Source of the DNA: Thermomucor indicae-seudaticae
Taxonomy: Eukaryota; Mucoromycota; Mucoromycetes; Mucorales; Lichtheimiaceae
Length of the DNA: 64,000 nucleotides
Reading direction: 5' to 3'
Assembly (NCBI GenBank): GCA_000787465.1
Contig: JSYX01000087.1
Location: 17,982 to 81,981 of the forward strand
In this document: one piece after another, positions 34,326-46,318 of the stretch
Layout of the letters: each line of letters begins with the position of its first letter
How positions within the stretch are numbered: position 1 is the stretch's first letter
Position numbers and translations under genes: made by a program
The notes under the pieces: generated by a model
What the model was told of the DNA's origin: nothing
The model's input: only the letters and a program-made list of their open reading frames with translations
Databases searched by the model: none

Positions 34326-35003
34326 CCTTCCGTCAGATAGAGAGTATATTATGGAGCACCAAAACCAGCAGAAAAGTTCTATGCATACATGCTTATGTGA
34401 ATAAATTGATTTTTACACTGCAATGAAAGATGAATGATAAATACAAGTAGAAAGGAATACCATTCCTCTTCTCGTTAGGCTCTTATTGTCGCTATGGACG
34501 CAGGAAGGGGAGGAAGTCGGCCATTGGACTTTGGCTTGTGTTCCTCGCTGGAGACTTACATGGATTGGCTTAGAACGCCGGTTAATTGAAATCGATAAAC
34601 AGTATGAGCAGACCACTAGTCTGGGACAGACGGAAACTTTCCGGAAATGGATTCTTCTTATTGTACATTCTACAAAGAAAATGTTTTCTTTCTGGTAGAA
34701 TACATCGAATTTTGATCCGGCGATTCGGTACTGCTTCCTTGCTAGTTGAAAGTGCGCGCATGCATCAATAAAACGTACAGTTGTTTGTCCCACGATGCGG
34801 CATCTACGTTGCAGCCATAATGTTTCTTTTTACTGTAAAAGGGTCGGTTTAGTAATCAATGAAAACAGCATAGCACATGCATAACTTTGGGACATAACAA
34901 ACTGGCGACTTCCGGAGAGGAGACAGAAGAAAACAAAGAAAGCATAGAAGGAAAAGGAAAGTCGAGGGAATATTAGAAAATGAATGGCAAAGGATAAGGA
35001 CTA
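34326..35003. other. Intergenic, no secure gene
   Basis: A plus-strand open stretch (34486-34698) contains LERRLIEIDKQYEQTTSLGQ, but it has no ATG at its start and no family match. The opposite strand is also open. I leave it unassigned. Confidence 0.35.
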
Positions 35004-35561
35004 TCATATGGTACTTCGAATCCGGTTTTTGATAAAGGCCAAGATCTGAGGACCCTCTCTACAGGCGACTTCATTTCGAAAGTGTCTTCTTCGAGCATCT
35101 GAACGTGGAAAGGCCTTGAGACAGCAAGGGCACACGTATGGCTTGACGCCTGTATGAAGGCGCATGTGTCGTTCGCGGTCATGGCGACGTGAAAAGATTC
35201 GAGAGCAGAAGTTACATTTGTGCGGTCGAGAATTGTTGATGGAATTCCGGCGACGCAAATAAGCAGCAGCTACATCCGAGTCTTCTTTTTTCTCGTCTTT
35301 TTCACTCATTGAGGATGAAGAACTTGATATCCGTTCTTCTTTTACTTGCTGAAGTACCATGGAAGAAACATCTGGCACGCTATAAATTCGATACGATTTG
35401 GCTTGTGGCCCATCGTTCGTTGTCATCCACGGAAAATATGGATCGTACATGGCTTGTGCTGCAGGTGCTTCATCTTGGTGGACACTTGAATAGCCAGCAT
35501 TCGGGTTCACAGCCAAGATCTGCTGGTATGGTTGATGTAGTGGATATGAAGTACTTGTCAT
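35004..35561 (-). CDS. C2H2 zinc-finger transcription factor, 185 aa
   Basis: Single exon from ATG to TGA. Two adjacent C-terminal fingers: HKCNFCSRIFSRRHDRERHM, then the linker HTGVKPY and VCPCCLKAFPRSDARRRHFR, where the last ligand position falls at His or Cys in RNEVAC. The N-terminal part is Tyr/Pro/Gln-rich, followed by an acidic Ser-rich segment (ERISSSSSSMSEKDEKKED). The tail after the fingers is short and basic. It is probably a nuclear regulator with unknown targets. Confidence 0.85.
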   Translation of the reverse strand: MTSTSYPLHQPYQQILAVNPNAGYSSVHQDEAPAAQAMYDPYFPWMTTNDGPQAKSYRIYSVPDVSSMVLQQVKEERISSSSSSMSEKDEKKEDSDVAAAYLRRRNSINNSRPHKCNFCSRIFSRRHDRERHMRLHTGVKPYVCPCCLKAFPRSDARRRHFRNEVACREGPQILAFIKNRIRSTI

Positions 35562-36211
35562 GGTTAGAGGACAGATCCTGCAAAGGCTCTTTCCTTTATA
35601 CGTAAATGAACACGGAGAATGGAAAGAGAAAGGACAAGGAAAAGGATTGATGCAAGAGGATGGCGATCAATCCAGTCTTTATCTTTTCCTCTCCCCAGTT
35701 AATATATCGGCCGTTCGTCAGCATGAGCAAAAAAAGAAAGCTTGTGGCCAAGCAAGGGACGTGTGTATCGATGTCCTCTTTACCTTGGGCTCAGGTGAAA
35801 TTAAAGCCCGGATAGATGCTGCTGTTCGGGTCCACGTGAGTGATCACAGATACATCTCTATTGTTTTCACGTCTCCTCCATCGTCAGCACTGATCCGAGA
35901 TAACAAGATGTAATCTTCCTGTTATGATTTACGATCATGTCGCGTCATTTAATGTCGTTCTTTTTTCCGTTAAAACCTTATCCTTATCCGCTTGTTTCTA
36001 GTAGATTCTTCTAGGCCGCCCCTAATGTACTGAGAAATAGCTGGTCGTTGCGTCAAACATATAATTAAAAGTTTTACGAAGATCCCGTCTTTTTCAACAT
36101 GGTTCGTCAATGATAGTTTCAACAAACTGCAATTTCTGGGTCCTTCCCTTTTCCCATTGTCAAGCGACAACGGGTCTATATTCTATTATATTATAATGAA
36201 CAGCCAATCGA
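35562..36211. other. Intergenic, no gene recognised
   Basis: Promoter side of the C2H2 gene and 3' flank of the oligopeptidase gene. A plus-strand open frame across 35560-35913 shows no protein features and no splice support. Confidence 0.4.
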
Positions 36212-39038
36212 TCAAATCAACCCCGAGTGCCGCAAGAGGGCACTCACGTCTACATCAGTCCGTCCTCGGAATTGCTTCCAGACTTCTTTTGGTGCTGTTC
36301 CTCCTCCCAGGGCCAGGATAGTGTCACGGTACCGCTTTCCTATGTTTTTAATTGCGGAGGGACCATTGTTGGCCCGAGCTTCTTCAAATGCCGCATATGC
36401 ATCGGCTGAATAAGTCTCTGACCATTTATAGCTAACAAACAAGGTCAGACGATATCAAATAACAAATTCTCTTTGTTCTTACCTGTAATAGCCAGCACTG
36501 TAACCTCCACCAAATATGTGACTAAAGCTGCACAAGAACCGGTCCTCAGATAACCGCGGAACTACTGTGATCTGCTTGGCAATCTGAGCGTCCACGTCAA
36601 ATATAGTCGGATCCGAAGCCGACGCAGGTGGTCTAAAGCTCGAATGCAAAGCCAAGTCAATCTTCGCGAAATGAAGCTGCAGACGTGCATCAGTACAGAT
36701 TCTCCTGAAAAGTTAGCAAATTGTCAACGCTTTACCTGCCGTAACATGGCCAGGCCGCTCATAAACTTTCGGTTGTTAACAAGTGCATCTATCATATCTT
36801 TCGGCATAGGCTCCCCCGTCTTGTAATGCCCGGAGAGACGCTCGATCCACTCGGGCTCGTTGCAGAAGTTTTCCATGAACTGGGATGCCACCTGGGGACC
36901 GCGCATGAGTCTACAAGCTAACCCGGGACTCTCTCTTTTTTAATCCTCTTGTGAACCCACCTCCACGAAATCCCATTCTATCCCATTGATACCTGAAGCA
37001 TCCGGGTACTCTACGCGGGTCATCATCTATAGAAGGCATAACCATGAGATTTCTCACAAGAGAAGGCATCTTTATTCAAAAACTTACATGTTGCAAACAG
37101 TGCCCGAATTCGTGGAATAACGTCTCAACGTCGCGAAACTTCATCAAAGACGGCTCGTCAGATGACCGCGGTGGTGGTTGATTGCATATCAAGTACGCTA
37201 GCAGTATGAACCTGATCAGCACTGGTTGTCACGTCCATACCCCAGAGGCAGTAGAACCCCCCTTGTCTTTTCCTAGGCCCTTCGCGTACCTACTGGCAAG
37301 GTCACTTGGCCGTCTGCATGTCTATAACGAGTAGTTACTGTATCCATCCATGCACCGCTCCGCTTTTCCGATGGTCTTGAATAAAAGTCGCCATAAAAGT
37401 ATGCCTTGATCTCTCCGTTCTCTGAGACCTCAAACACTTTAACATCGTCGTGCCAGCGCGTTATCTTCTTGGCTGCCATTTCAGCGGCGCTCAGTTCTCG
37501 GACATGGATACCAAGCACCTCCTGAGCGACATCAAAGAGACCCTGCAGGACCTTTGGAAAAGCAAAGAACTCGGAGATCGTTTCTTCATCATACTTGAAC
37601 AAGGATTTCCGGTATTGCTCAGTCACATATGACACATCCCATGGCGCCAAAGGAGTCGTCATGTTCAATTTATCTGCTGCAAACTTGGTAAGATTATCCA
37701 GCTCCTTTTGCGCGTGTCCAATAGAACTTTTAAACAGTCGGTTGATAAGCTCTTCTGCCGAAGACAATTTTTCCGCCATTTTGACAGACAACGACAGCTC
37801 GGCATGGCATCCATAGCCAAGTAGTTTGGCCTTTTCTTGACGCAGGCTCAGTATTTCGTTGATAATGGGCTCATTGTTCACATCACCCGCCGACGCTTTG
37901 GTCACATTGGCCCGATAGATCTATACCAAATTAGTCAACTCGAGCTCCTGCATGATTATTTCCTCCCTTTTGCCATTTACCTTTTCGCGCAGTGCACGGT
38001 TGCTGCAGTTCATCATGAAGGGACCATAGATTGGAAAATCTAACGTAATGCAGTATCCCTCCTTTTCACCAACACGCTCTGCATTTTTTCTTAGAGTTTC
38101 TAAGAAACTCTGCGAGCATCCTTCAAGTTCGGCGGGATCCAAGACGACATGTTTGAATGCTTTTGTGGCATCCAGAACATTGTTGTTGAATGCCAGAGAT
38201 AACCGTGACAAACGTTCAGAAATCTCATTGAATCTCTTCTTTTCAGGCGAGTTCTCAGGGAACGCGATACCCGCGTTTTTCATGCTCTGGAGTGCCTTGT
38301 CGACAATACGCTGCTGCACTTTGTCCAACTTGTTCCATTCTTCTGAGTGCCTTAATGTTTCCAGTGCCTTGTACTTTGGCACAGACTGGTTCATTCGCAA
38401 AGATAGTTTCACGAATTGCGGCTACAATACGAGTGTCAATTTTCCTTTTCCTCTCTCGTTTCCAATGTATGCATGCATTTAGAGTGACGTGCCTGGATCT
38501 TCTCGATTGTTTCACGCAGCTCCGGTGAGTTTTTGACGCCATTCAGGTGGGATAAAATACCAAAGGCCCGAGTAATCTCGTTTTCCAGTTCAGCCACTAG
38601 CTCGCTTATATAAATAACGTAATTGATATGGCACTTTTGTCAACTGCGCTTACATCGACCCATGGTGCCCTCCCACGTAGGTTCAAACTGCTTCTCCAAC
38701 TCCGTGAAACGATCATTCGCAGCTCGGATAAGATCCTCGAACACAGGTACTGCTTGCTCAGGCTTGCAGTGAGTCACCAGCTTTTCAAAGTCGGGAAACA
38801 GCTTCCATTGGACAAATGGCGAGTCCTTGTATGTAGTACGATTTGTGGAAGCCACCGTGGCCATAGTCCGCATGAAGGTATGCAGATTTGGGGACCGGTA
38901 CAAAACAGGCGTCATACTTGGCTTATGGAATGTTGAACGCTCAAGGGCAAAGACGATCGATCGGGCCGGTTTCGCCCGGACACGCACCAGGGCACGGCCA
39001 ACGCCATTTCTGAAATTCCGAGCAGCAGCTCTATGCAT
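36212..39038 (-). CDS. M3-family metallopeptidase (mitochondrial oligopeptidase, oligopeptidase A/thimet type)
   Basis: Modelled exons from the start: 39038-38654, 38596-38493, 38421-37981, 37920-37290, 37197-37088, then shorter exons to the stop at 36212; about 770 aa. The N-terminus is Arg/Ala-rich ([20 protein letters not shown]), fitting a mitochondrial presequence. The zinc site is [10 protein letters not shown] near residue 550. Just after it comes [19 protein letters not shown], and the C-terminus includes [17 protein letters not shown]. All are typical of M3 peptidases that clear short peptides. An apparent in-frame TAG near 37923 is removed by a GTAAAT...GGTATAG intron. Intron 2 seems to use a GC donor (CAG/GCACGT). 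Confidence 0.92.
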
Positions 39039-39255
39039 TGCGATTATCCAGGGCCTCGGATACGTACGGATGAGTTTTACGTTTTCACCTTAATTCAAAT
39101 CCAGCATGTGCTTTCGAACATCAAGCTCGGTGCTCTGTTTTTCTTAAGTCGTCATATGGCATATCTCCTTAACAATGAAAAAGTGAGAAGAACGTGTATT
39201 ATACTGGATTTACAACTAGATGTTATGCTATGTTGGCATCCGGAAAAGCAATGCT

Positions 39256-40754
39256 CTATACTCCCAAAATCTTAAATTTCTCTCCTGTTGGCACTTGACT
39301 AATGACAACTCGTCCAGCATACGATAAGGATGCGAACGTCCATGTGTCTGCAAAGCTCCAAGCGACGGAATAAACACTGTCTTCGTGCTGGTCGTAAGTG
39401 CGTATAAGACCATCCGTGGGTTTATGGCTTTTTTTTCGTTGGACCAAAGGAGAGCGCGAAACATCAGTGATTGTCTATTCCCCATGAATAAACTTACCGA
39501 ATCCCTTACTTGACCCAGTCATCCTGATCGGATTGATGCCGCAAATAGGATGCCGAAGACACCGATACAACATTATGAAGGTTGACCAGGGTATCGGACC
39601 CGGATGTCAGTAACAACTGATCATGGAAACGATTAAACGCAACAGACCACACCCTATAGCTCGGCACGAGTTTGTCTATTAATCAACGTCACTTTTCATT
39701 TTTCACGCAACATTGTCTCTCACCAATGAGTGTGCCCTTCGATCACCATGGCCGGTTCGTTGAGTTGCCTTACGTCCCATATGCAAACTAGCGCGTCGTC
39801 GCCACCAGTGGCGACGTGGTGTGGTTTATTGGGGTTATAATCCACCGCGCGAATCGTACTCTTGTGTGCCTTCTGCTTTGCAAATGTGTTTTCGCCTGAC
39901 CGAAGATCCCATCCAGCAAGGCATGTTCCCCCAGTCGTCACAATCGTTTCACAATCGTGAGGGTTCCATACGCTATTGCGAAGCCACGGCAATGCTCTCG
40001 TCGAGTCGTCCGGCGACATGACATTAGAGGTATCTATGGATAATGTAGTCTAACTTGGCAGTTTAGAACCGATCTTTCCTTTTTATATACTTTTTCCCTT
40101 GCATATTACATTGGCTGTGGTATCGATCGTAGACAAATAAATATGACGCGAATCCATAACGACAGCACGTAGCTCTTTTGAAGGATCCCAAAGAACTCTA
40201 CCATATCACGTCAGGACTTTTTTAATCTCTTCTACGAGAGCGGGTTTTACTTGCTTTTGGACGCCTGGCTGCTCCAGGGTCACGAGCTCTGACAGGGAAT
40301 GGTTCCTGGATGGTGGTGGTTCTTCCTCGCGCTGTTCTTGTCGCCACAACGTAGCCTTTCTCTGGTTCGGATCACAACCCACTTTGGCTCCCACAATCAG
40401 CACCAGATGGAGACATTGTGTCCGCCGATCTGCAACTTGCCTGGACTATGACTCGTAAAGAATAGTGTCTCGTCCCCCGGACACTGCGCCATGTCCCACA
40501 CTTCATCCGGATGGTCAAATAATGTCGGTATAATCTCGGACTTGTCGTCATCAAACTCCAAAAGGCAAACTACATTATGCTTTGCGCCGACTGTGCCAAT
40601 CATGAATTTGCTTCTTTCTGTACTGGCCTCAACAGCTGTCAGACATCTTGCCTTGATGGCGTGTTTTTTAGTAACGCCATGTTAAAACCAGATAGCCAGC
40701 GAGCGAGATTCACACCTGATGACGAAGCCCATACACCCAGGAATTCTCTGCCAT
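39256..40754 (-). CDS. EIPR1/TSSC1-like WD40 protein (possible lesion)
   Basis: Exons 40754-40716, 40651-40441, 40381-40110, 40049-39724, 39653-39510 and 39427-39256 would give 387 aa. The start MAENSWVYGLRHQARCL and the WD repeats are characteristic: VWDMAQCPGDETLFFTS; GGTCLAGWDLRSGE; VDYNPNKPHHVATGGDDALV; and a last repeat SVYSVAWSFADTWTFASLSY. EIPR1 binds the GARP/EARP tethering complexes in endosome recycling. Within exon 3 the frame meets a TGA at 40206-40208, just before VLWDPSKEL. A CTGAC branch-like motif and GGTAG follow, but that acceptor does not keep phase. The gene is either disrupted or has an intron I could not solve. Intron 2 (40382-40440) uses a GC donor. Confidence 0.8.
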
Positions 40755-40921
40755 AGGATCAAGTGAAATACGAGGTCAGAAAAACCATAGATCTTAAAGG
40801 GGATGGAGTTTTAATGGATTAAAGGTAGGTAATGTAAAACGGCATGTACAGCAATCTATCAGATACGTAAGAACATAGTAGAGATTAAAAGAAGACTATA
40901 TACAGATGAAGTAAGATGCTA
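40755..40921. other. Short intergenic gap
   Basis: 167 bp between the EIPR1-like start and the stop of the next minus-strand gene; it must hold the EIPR1 promoter and the terminator of the Zn2Cys6 gene. Confidence 0.4.
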
Positions 40922-43871
40922 TCAAGAACGAGTTCCAGTATCGCTTTGTTCCGGACCTGGCCCCGCAACAATGACATGACCGTGGTGAGTGAGGATAACT
41001 GGCCGCACTGACGGATTTACGCGCGCTGCCACCGCCGGAAAATGCTGCCGAATAACATCAGTGTGATGTTGATGCGCGGATGCGTATACACCCAATCCGA
41101 TATTCATATAGCTTGTCTGGAATGGCATCGATTGCGGTTGGGAAAGTGGAGGTGGTGCCTGTTGTTGTTGTTGTTGGGGTTGCTGTTGGGGTTGCTGTCG
41201 TCGTTGTTGTTGTCGTTGTTGTTGTTGGTTTTGCTGCCTCTGCTGCTGTCGGTCGCTTGGATGTTCCTGAGAGCTTGATTGCACATCCGAACTCTGTGGC
41301 CACATAGAATACAGCAGGTCTTGTCCTTGCGTGCTCATGTTATTATTAGGATTCATGGCATTCCACGAGGAATTGTTTGTCCCTTGATCCTGCTGTACGC
41401 CAGTACGCTGAGAATCTTGCATCTGCGCTACGAGGGCGTCAATCTGAGAGGCAGCCTCGTTACTATTTTACTATCTCGTTAGCAGGCATTCCATTCGAAG
41501 ATGAACACCACACATACTCATTGCCAATATGATTGTCGTTCGAAAAAATAGAACGACCTTTATACAAAAGTGCTTCCATACTTTCGTTGTCTGACTTTGT
41601 CCACGGATCACTCATAGCGAGAATATCGAAAGGGTATCGTTGGTTCTGTGGTTCATTGTTGTTATTAATGTCCTGCGTACGCCAATCAACGGCGCCTTGA
41701 TTAAATATAATGTCTGTAGTAGTTTGCTCGTCTCCCGAGTGAAATGTCCCACCCCGATTTGTGTCTCCCTGCTCTTGCTGTTGTTGTCTCATAAACGATG
41801 AATAGGTTTGTCTATTCAATAGATTTCCTTTCATTGCATGGCCTATCGTGGGTGGCGTAATGAGTCCACATGAGAAATAGGTTTGCCTTGACAATGATTC
41901 AGACTTTGCGGGAACAACAGGATCACCACCACCTGCGCCGTTTGCAAGATCCTGTATAACTAACGCTACGTTATTCTCGTCTGCGGCGTCTAGGGCTTTC
42001 TTGAGGGATGAAACGAAGTGATCAACTCCATGGATCGAACGGTGTCCGTACAAAGTCTCCAACGAACGCAGAGACCGCTGGAACATGATACGAGAATGCC
42101 GTGCAAACGCATGGTTTTGATCTGGACAGTTCAATACATGAACTCGAACTGCAGCCATGATAGCCTTGGCAACAAATGTATATGACAGTATGAAGCTCGT
42201 CTGCTCAGCAAGCGAGCATGCTAGTTGAGCCAAGTTCGTCGCCACGGTTGAGCATCTCTGATGTAAAGCTTTCCCATTCCCTGCAGAGTACGGCCGTATC
42301 ACGGCGAGCTCGACAAAATTATAGAACAGGTGAAGGTGCGCAACGGAAGCGTTCCGCGGAGGTTGCCTTGGTACTGAATTTGGGTTTGTCGGAAAGGGTG
42401 TCCATTGCAAGTGAGATGGGAGGGAGCGCAGCCAAAGAAGGAGTTCATTCTCATAGTTTGAAGCCATCTGTTCTTGTTCGTATGTTCGCACGACAGCCCG
42501 GACTGCCCACACCATGTCCGGTTGCACGGCGCGTTCACCGATCCGCAACAGCTTGATAAAGGCTACAAAGTACTCCAGAATTTCGTGTTCTTCAACATCA
42601 TCTCCAGGCTGTAGAAGCGGCATGTCGAGGTCAATATCACTGCTCCGCAAGGTCCATGGCCGCCCTGCACATATGCTGTGCATCTTATCAAGGCAATAGC
42701 AAGACCAAAACACGCGTTTACAGAGTTCGGATTCTCTGCTCGTCAGCTGCTCGCTGGCCAGATAACGTTTGTGGAGACCAAGCTGAAGACACATCTGAAC
42801 AGCTAAGGTACAATACGTTTGAGATTTGGTGGGTGTCACTCGTGAAGCCTCAGCACTCTTTGTCGAAGGCTCGTATAGCGATAAAAGACATAATGCCGCT
42901 ATCGTGCTCACTCGTGGCACGTCCAAGTAATCGTCCAACATAGATACAGCTCGATTAAAGTAGTTGTCTGCTGAAGATCCATTGTCATCGCAAAAACGTG
43001 CAGCGATCGCATATATACTGTATAACAGAAGTGGGGTGCACAGTGGACCACGGCGTTCGAGATGGTCATACAGTGTTCTCTTGGGTATTACGGGGAACAT
43101 GGCATAGCATCGGCGAAAGAACAGGGCAATTAAGTGCTGTTGTACAACGACCTCGTTCAAGCCGCGGAACCGCCCTGGCTGTGGATAATTTAAGGTACGC
43201 TGCCATGACTCCTGAGCATACAGCATGGTTTCGTCAATACCCCAACGGCCCTCTCGACCTTCAGCTGGCCACGTCGCACTCAGAGCCCTAAGCGTGTCTA
43301 TCGTCTTTCGTTGCTTTTCACGCTCTTCTGCCTGAATAGCCCCGTTGGCTTTTGGTTCTTTCCGCGGCTTATTATTGTCGTTCGATACGTCTTTGGCTAG
43401 GTCTTGACTCTCAGGTACCGCCATCTGCTGTTCCTCATCCATGCCATCGGGATCCAACGTTCCGTCTTTTGCAAACGAACATGGTCTCTGTCGTGCTAAC
43501 AAACAGTCAACACATAATGCACTAAGGTTTCCCCAAATTCACCGCATGTCGGTTGTCTCTCTCTTTCTTTTACCTCGGCACTAGTTCAAAATGTATTAAT
43601 TCAAGCTACAAGGCGCGACCATCGTAGATCAACTAACCTGCATGCAAGGCTGCAATCCGTCACACTATACAAACGCGAGTAAAAAGACATCAACCCTGTG
43701 GCCGATCCGTAGCTTGTTGGCTTCATCACGAACCTTTATCTTTTTCACTCGACAAGTGTAACATGCACGGTTGACCTTTAGACGTTTTTGACGAGGCTGT
43801 TTGGGTTCCTCATTGTTTGAACGTTCGGTCCCGTCCTTCGATTGACTCGATGACGGGCTACCTGGAGACAT
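40922..43871 (-). CDS. Zn2Cys6 transcription factor with fungal_trans domain
   Basis: Exons 43871-43734, 43664-43638, 43580-43574 (7 nt), 43495-41518 and 41462-40922 give 896 aa. The zinc cluster is spread over four exons: ACYTCRVKKIK, CDGLQPCMQ, CR, then ARQRPCSF. Together they give the canonical C-x2-C-x6-C-x5-C-x2-C-x6-C spacing, and only if the 7-nt exon is included. The middle region (about residues 150-480) is the fungal_trans domain (FFRRCYAMFPVIPKRTLYDH; CAGRPWTLRSSDIDLDMP). The C-terminus is a Gln-rich, probably activating, tract. The regulon is unknown. ATG at 43871 was taken because it is the nearest start upstream of the cluster. Confidence 0.92.
43574..43580 (-). other. Seven-nucleotide microexon of the Zn2Cys6 gene
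   Basis: On the coding strand TGCCGAG is preceded by AACTAG and followed by GTAAAA. It encodes Cys-Arg plus the first base of Ala, supplying the fifth zinc-binding Cys and correcting the phase between the flanking exons. Confidence 0.75.
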
Positions 43872-45177
43872 TGAACTGTTGAAACCAAAAAGAGGGTGAA
43901 ACAAAAAAAGAACAATGCCCGATTGTCTTCTAAATTTGAGTGTGAACTTTTTTTTTGGATCTGGCACCATACGATGTCGTTGTCTCTCCGGGTGCCACAG
44001 AATATTCGTGTGCATTGGGTGAATATGTATCAATACATACCCATTTTTGATTCTAGGTGCCCAGATCACTCATAAAATAAAGCAATCGTTTCAATATCCA
44101 GAACGAACTGGTACAGGTCAGTCCAAAATCTGCAACCATATAACAAGACTATTTCTCGATTCAACTGATCGTCAACCATACATCCTTGCAATATTTATTA
44201 AATAAACGTAACTCCTTTCTTTGAAAGCTCGACAACTCTTTGTCGACAACATTATAGTACATGAACATATTTATTCGTTGTCGGTCAGTCATTGAAAAGA
44301 GGATACAAGGTCCGCTCTCTGTCAATACTCGATATGCGATAATGTCCGACATCTGTGAAGGAGAGCCAAATCGGGACTTGACCTGAGCCTGTCCTTTCGC
44401 GTGGACATCCGCGAGGAGTTATCCCTAACATGGATAACGCCTCTGTACCTTTTTTGGCACAATACGATCTATCATAGCCGGCTGGAACAATTGAGCCGAA
44501 CAGATGCAGAGCGCATTCATAGGCACATGGTTCATGGAACGTTGTACCCAAACTTCTGAAGACTCAAATGCAACTTTGGCGTGTTTCATTGTCCAACAGT
44601 TGAGCCGACGCTTAATTGTGTGGGCTCGTCCAGCAAACTGGATGTCGCCAACCCATTGAAGGTGCTGTGCCAATCATTGGTCTTACGCGAGACTGTCTTT
44701 CTGAACACGGTGTTCCTAATGCATGGGGCATTAATATCCTAGCAACGACATCCACGTATGTTTGATACCTTTTTGTAAATAGAAGTATATACTGCCGAAA
44801 TCATAGCATGGAATTCGCTCGCCTCTTCTGATTTAAAAAGGAATTGAAGCCCAGTTTAGAGCAAATACTGTAAGAATTGACTACCAGCCATGCTGACACT
44901 GCTAAAGTCATGCCTGCCCTTCATACACTGATGATGTACGCGCATGTTTCTTGCTCATATCTCGGTCATTCTTTTATAATAGCTCTACGCGTCCTAATTA
45001 GCGTCGCTTTCATAATACCTCAAGGTCACTGATACAGAGCCATCTACCTCTTAGCACCTGATGCACCCAATATGAGAACTATGCAAACTAGTTCCCAAGA
45101 AGGTTTAGCAACCAAAATGGACACTTATCATGAACTTAGTAGCATTTTTCAGTAGTATAAGAAAGAAGGAGAGCAGT
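43872..45177. other. Intergenic, no secure gene
   Basis: The left part is the promoter of the Zn2Cys6 gene. Minus-strand open stretches at 44161-44673 overlap in different frames (for example MFMYYNVVDKELSSFQRKEL) and show no family features; they could be decayed coding DNA. Confidence 0.35.
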
Positions 45178-45975
45178 TTACCTATGGGTCATACAGGTAA
45201 TTTCCATAAAGGAGGTTATCGTTCTGGTAATGCCGGCCACTTGATGCCATCTTGTAAGAATAGTCGATTCGAGTCTATTGTATTGTATTCGACAGCAGCC
45301 TCCCGATATCGAGCGAAGTTGAATCATACTGGTGCTCCGTATTCCATAGCCAAACACGCTACTAAACAAATACAACAATAGATATGTGGCACCAAAGACG
45401 TTAAACCCGAAATGTACGTGCACAGGTGGGAAGAGCGAAACCAGCACAGTGAACGTTGTTATGTTGTCAACCCTATAAGCATCCCCGCCTGGGCGCTGTT
45501 GCTCTGGCGTATTATTCCACAGCACGTAACCATTTTACATCATGAGGGCATGGGTAAACTGCATATCGAATAAATTGTGCCTCTGCCCTAATCCAATGGC
45601 TTAAGCGCTAGTGTAGGTATGAACCCTAGTTTCAGGCTACTGGGAGTGTAATGTGTTGACTCCGACAAACGGTCCATTGCCTCCAACCTCGACGGATACA
45701 CCGTCTAGACAAAAGAATCAGAAATAAGGCAGCTCAGGTTGGGCCATTTCACCAGCAACTTTTTAGAATGCTGCAGAAAACAGAAATCAAACATCATTTA
45801 CTCACGAGATATATGTGAAACAGCTCTTGCACTTTCCGAGTAGCTCTTCGTTACACAAATGACGTAGATCAAAAGACTTTGCACAGTATTCTGAAGGCTG
45901 CATACTCCATGCAAATGCTCAATCAAAGTAGTTGATACGCTAGATTGTGTCAAAAGCATTTAAAAGAGCATGTAC
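45178..45975 (-). pseudogene. Possible decayed or unresolved multi-exon gene
   Basis: On the minus strand, blocks look like protein with splice-like borders: MLLTQSSVSTTLIEHLHGVC (near 45960) or, in another frame, QPSEYCAKSFDLRHLCNEEL; then a GTGAGT...CTGCAG intron (about 45813-45778); and a hydrophobic block FTVLVSLFPPVHVHFGFNVF with ATYLLLYLFSSVFGYG (45440-45330) that looks transmembrane. The frames do not join cleanly and stops lie between blocks. I could not identify a family. Confidence 0.3.
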
Positions 45976-46318
45976 AAACACCTCCTCATAGTACTGTCCG
46001 TTCACTATGTTTGTAAATGCACGTGCTGGCAATAAAACTAAGTCTGATCCGACGTATGCTGTGGCACTCAGATTCTGCAAGTTTGTCAATACGTGTTATT
46101 CTGATGCCATAAACATAAGCACTCGAATCAAGGCTTCAACGAATACATGTATCTATGTGACCCAAAGTGAATATCGTTATGTGATTTCTTATACTGCCTC
46201 GTTACAAAGGAGTGCGCTGGCAACCACAGCTGATGACGGATCGTCGTGCGCCTCCGGTTTCAAACGGCGCTTTCGTTAGAACAATGCCGGTTTCTCTTGG
46301 TTCTTTATACCTCTTGCT
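45976..46318. other. Intergenic, upstream of the glycosyltransferase gene
   Basis: A plus-strand open frame (46007-46279) begins at an ATG but has no recognisable feature. The stretch otherwise acts as the promoter region of the next gene. Confidence 0.35.

Noticed and set aside
34486..34698. Charged plus-strand frame after LAS21
   Set aside because: No ATG at its start, no joining splice site to LAS21, and the opposite strand is open over the same stretch.
37921..37926. In-frame TAG in the oligopeptidase gene
   Set aside because: It lies at the end of a GTAAAT...GGTATAG intron; splicing restores the conserved [14 protein letters not shown] join.
41042..41307. Val/Leu-rich and Thr/Asn-rich frames around 41.2 kb
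   Set aside because: They are other frames of the CAG-type repeat that encodes the Gln-rich tail of the Zn2Cys6 factor.
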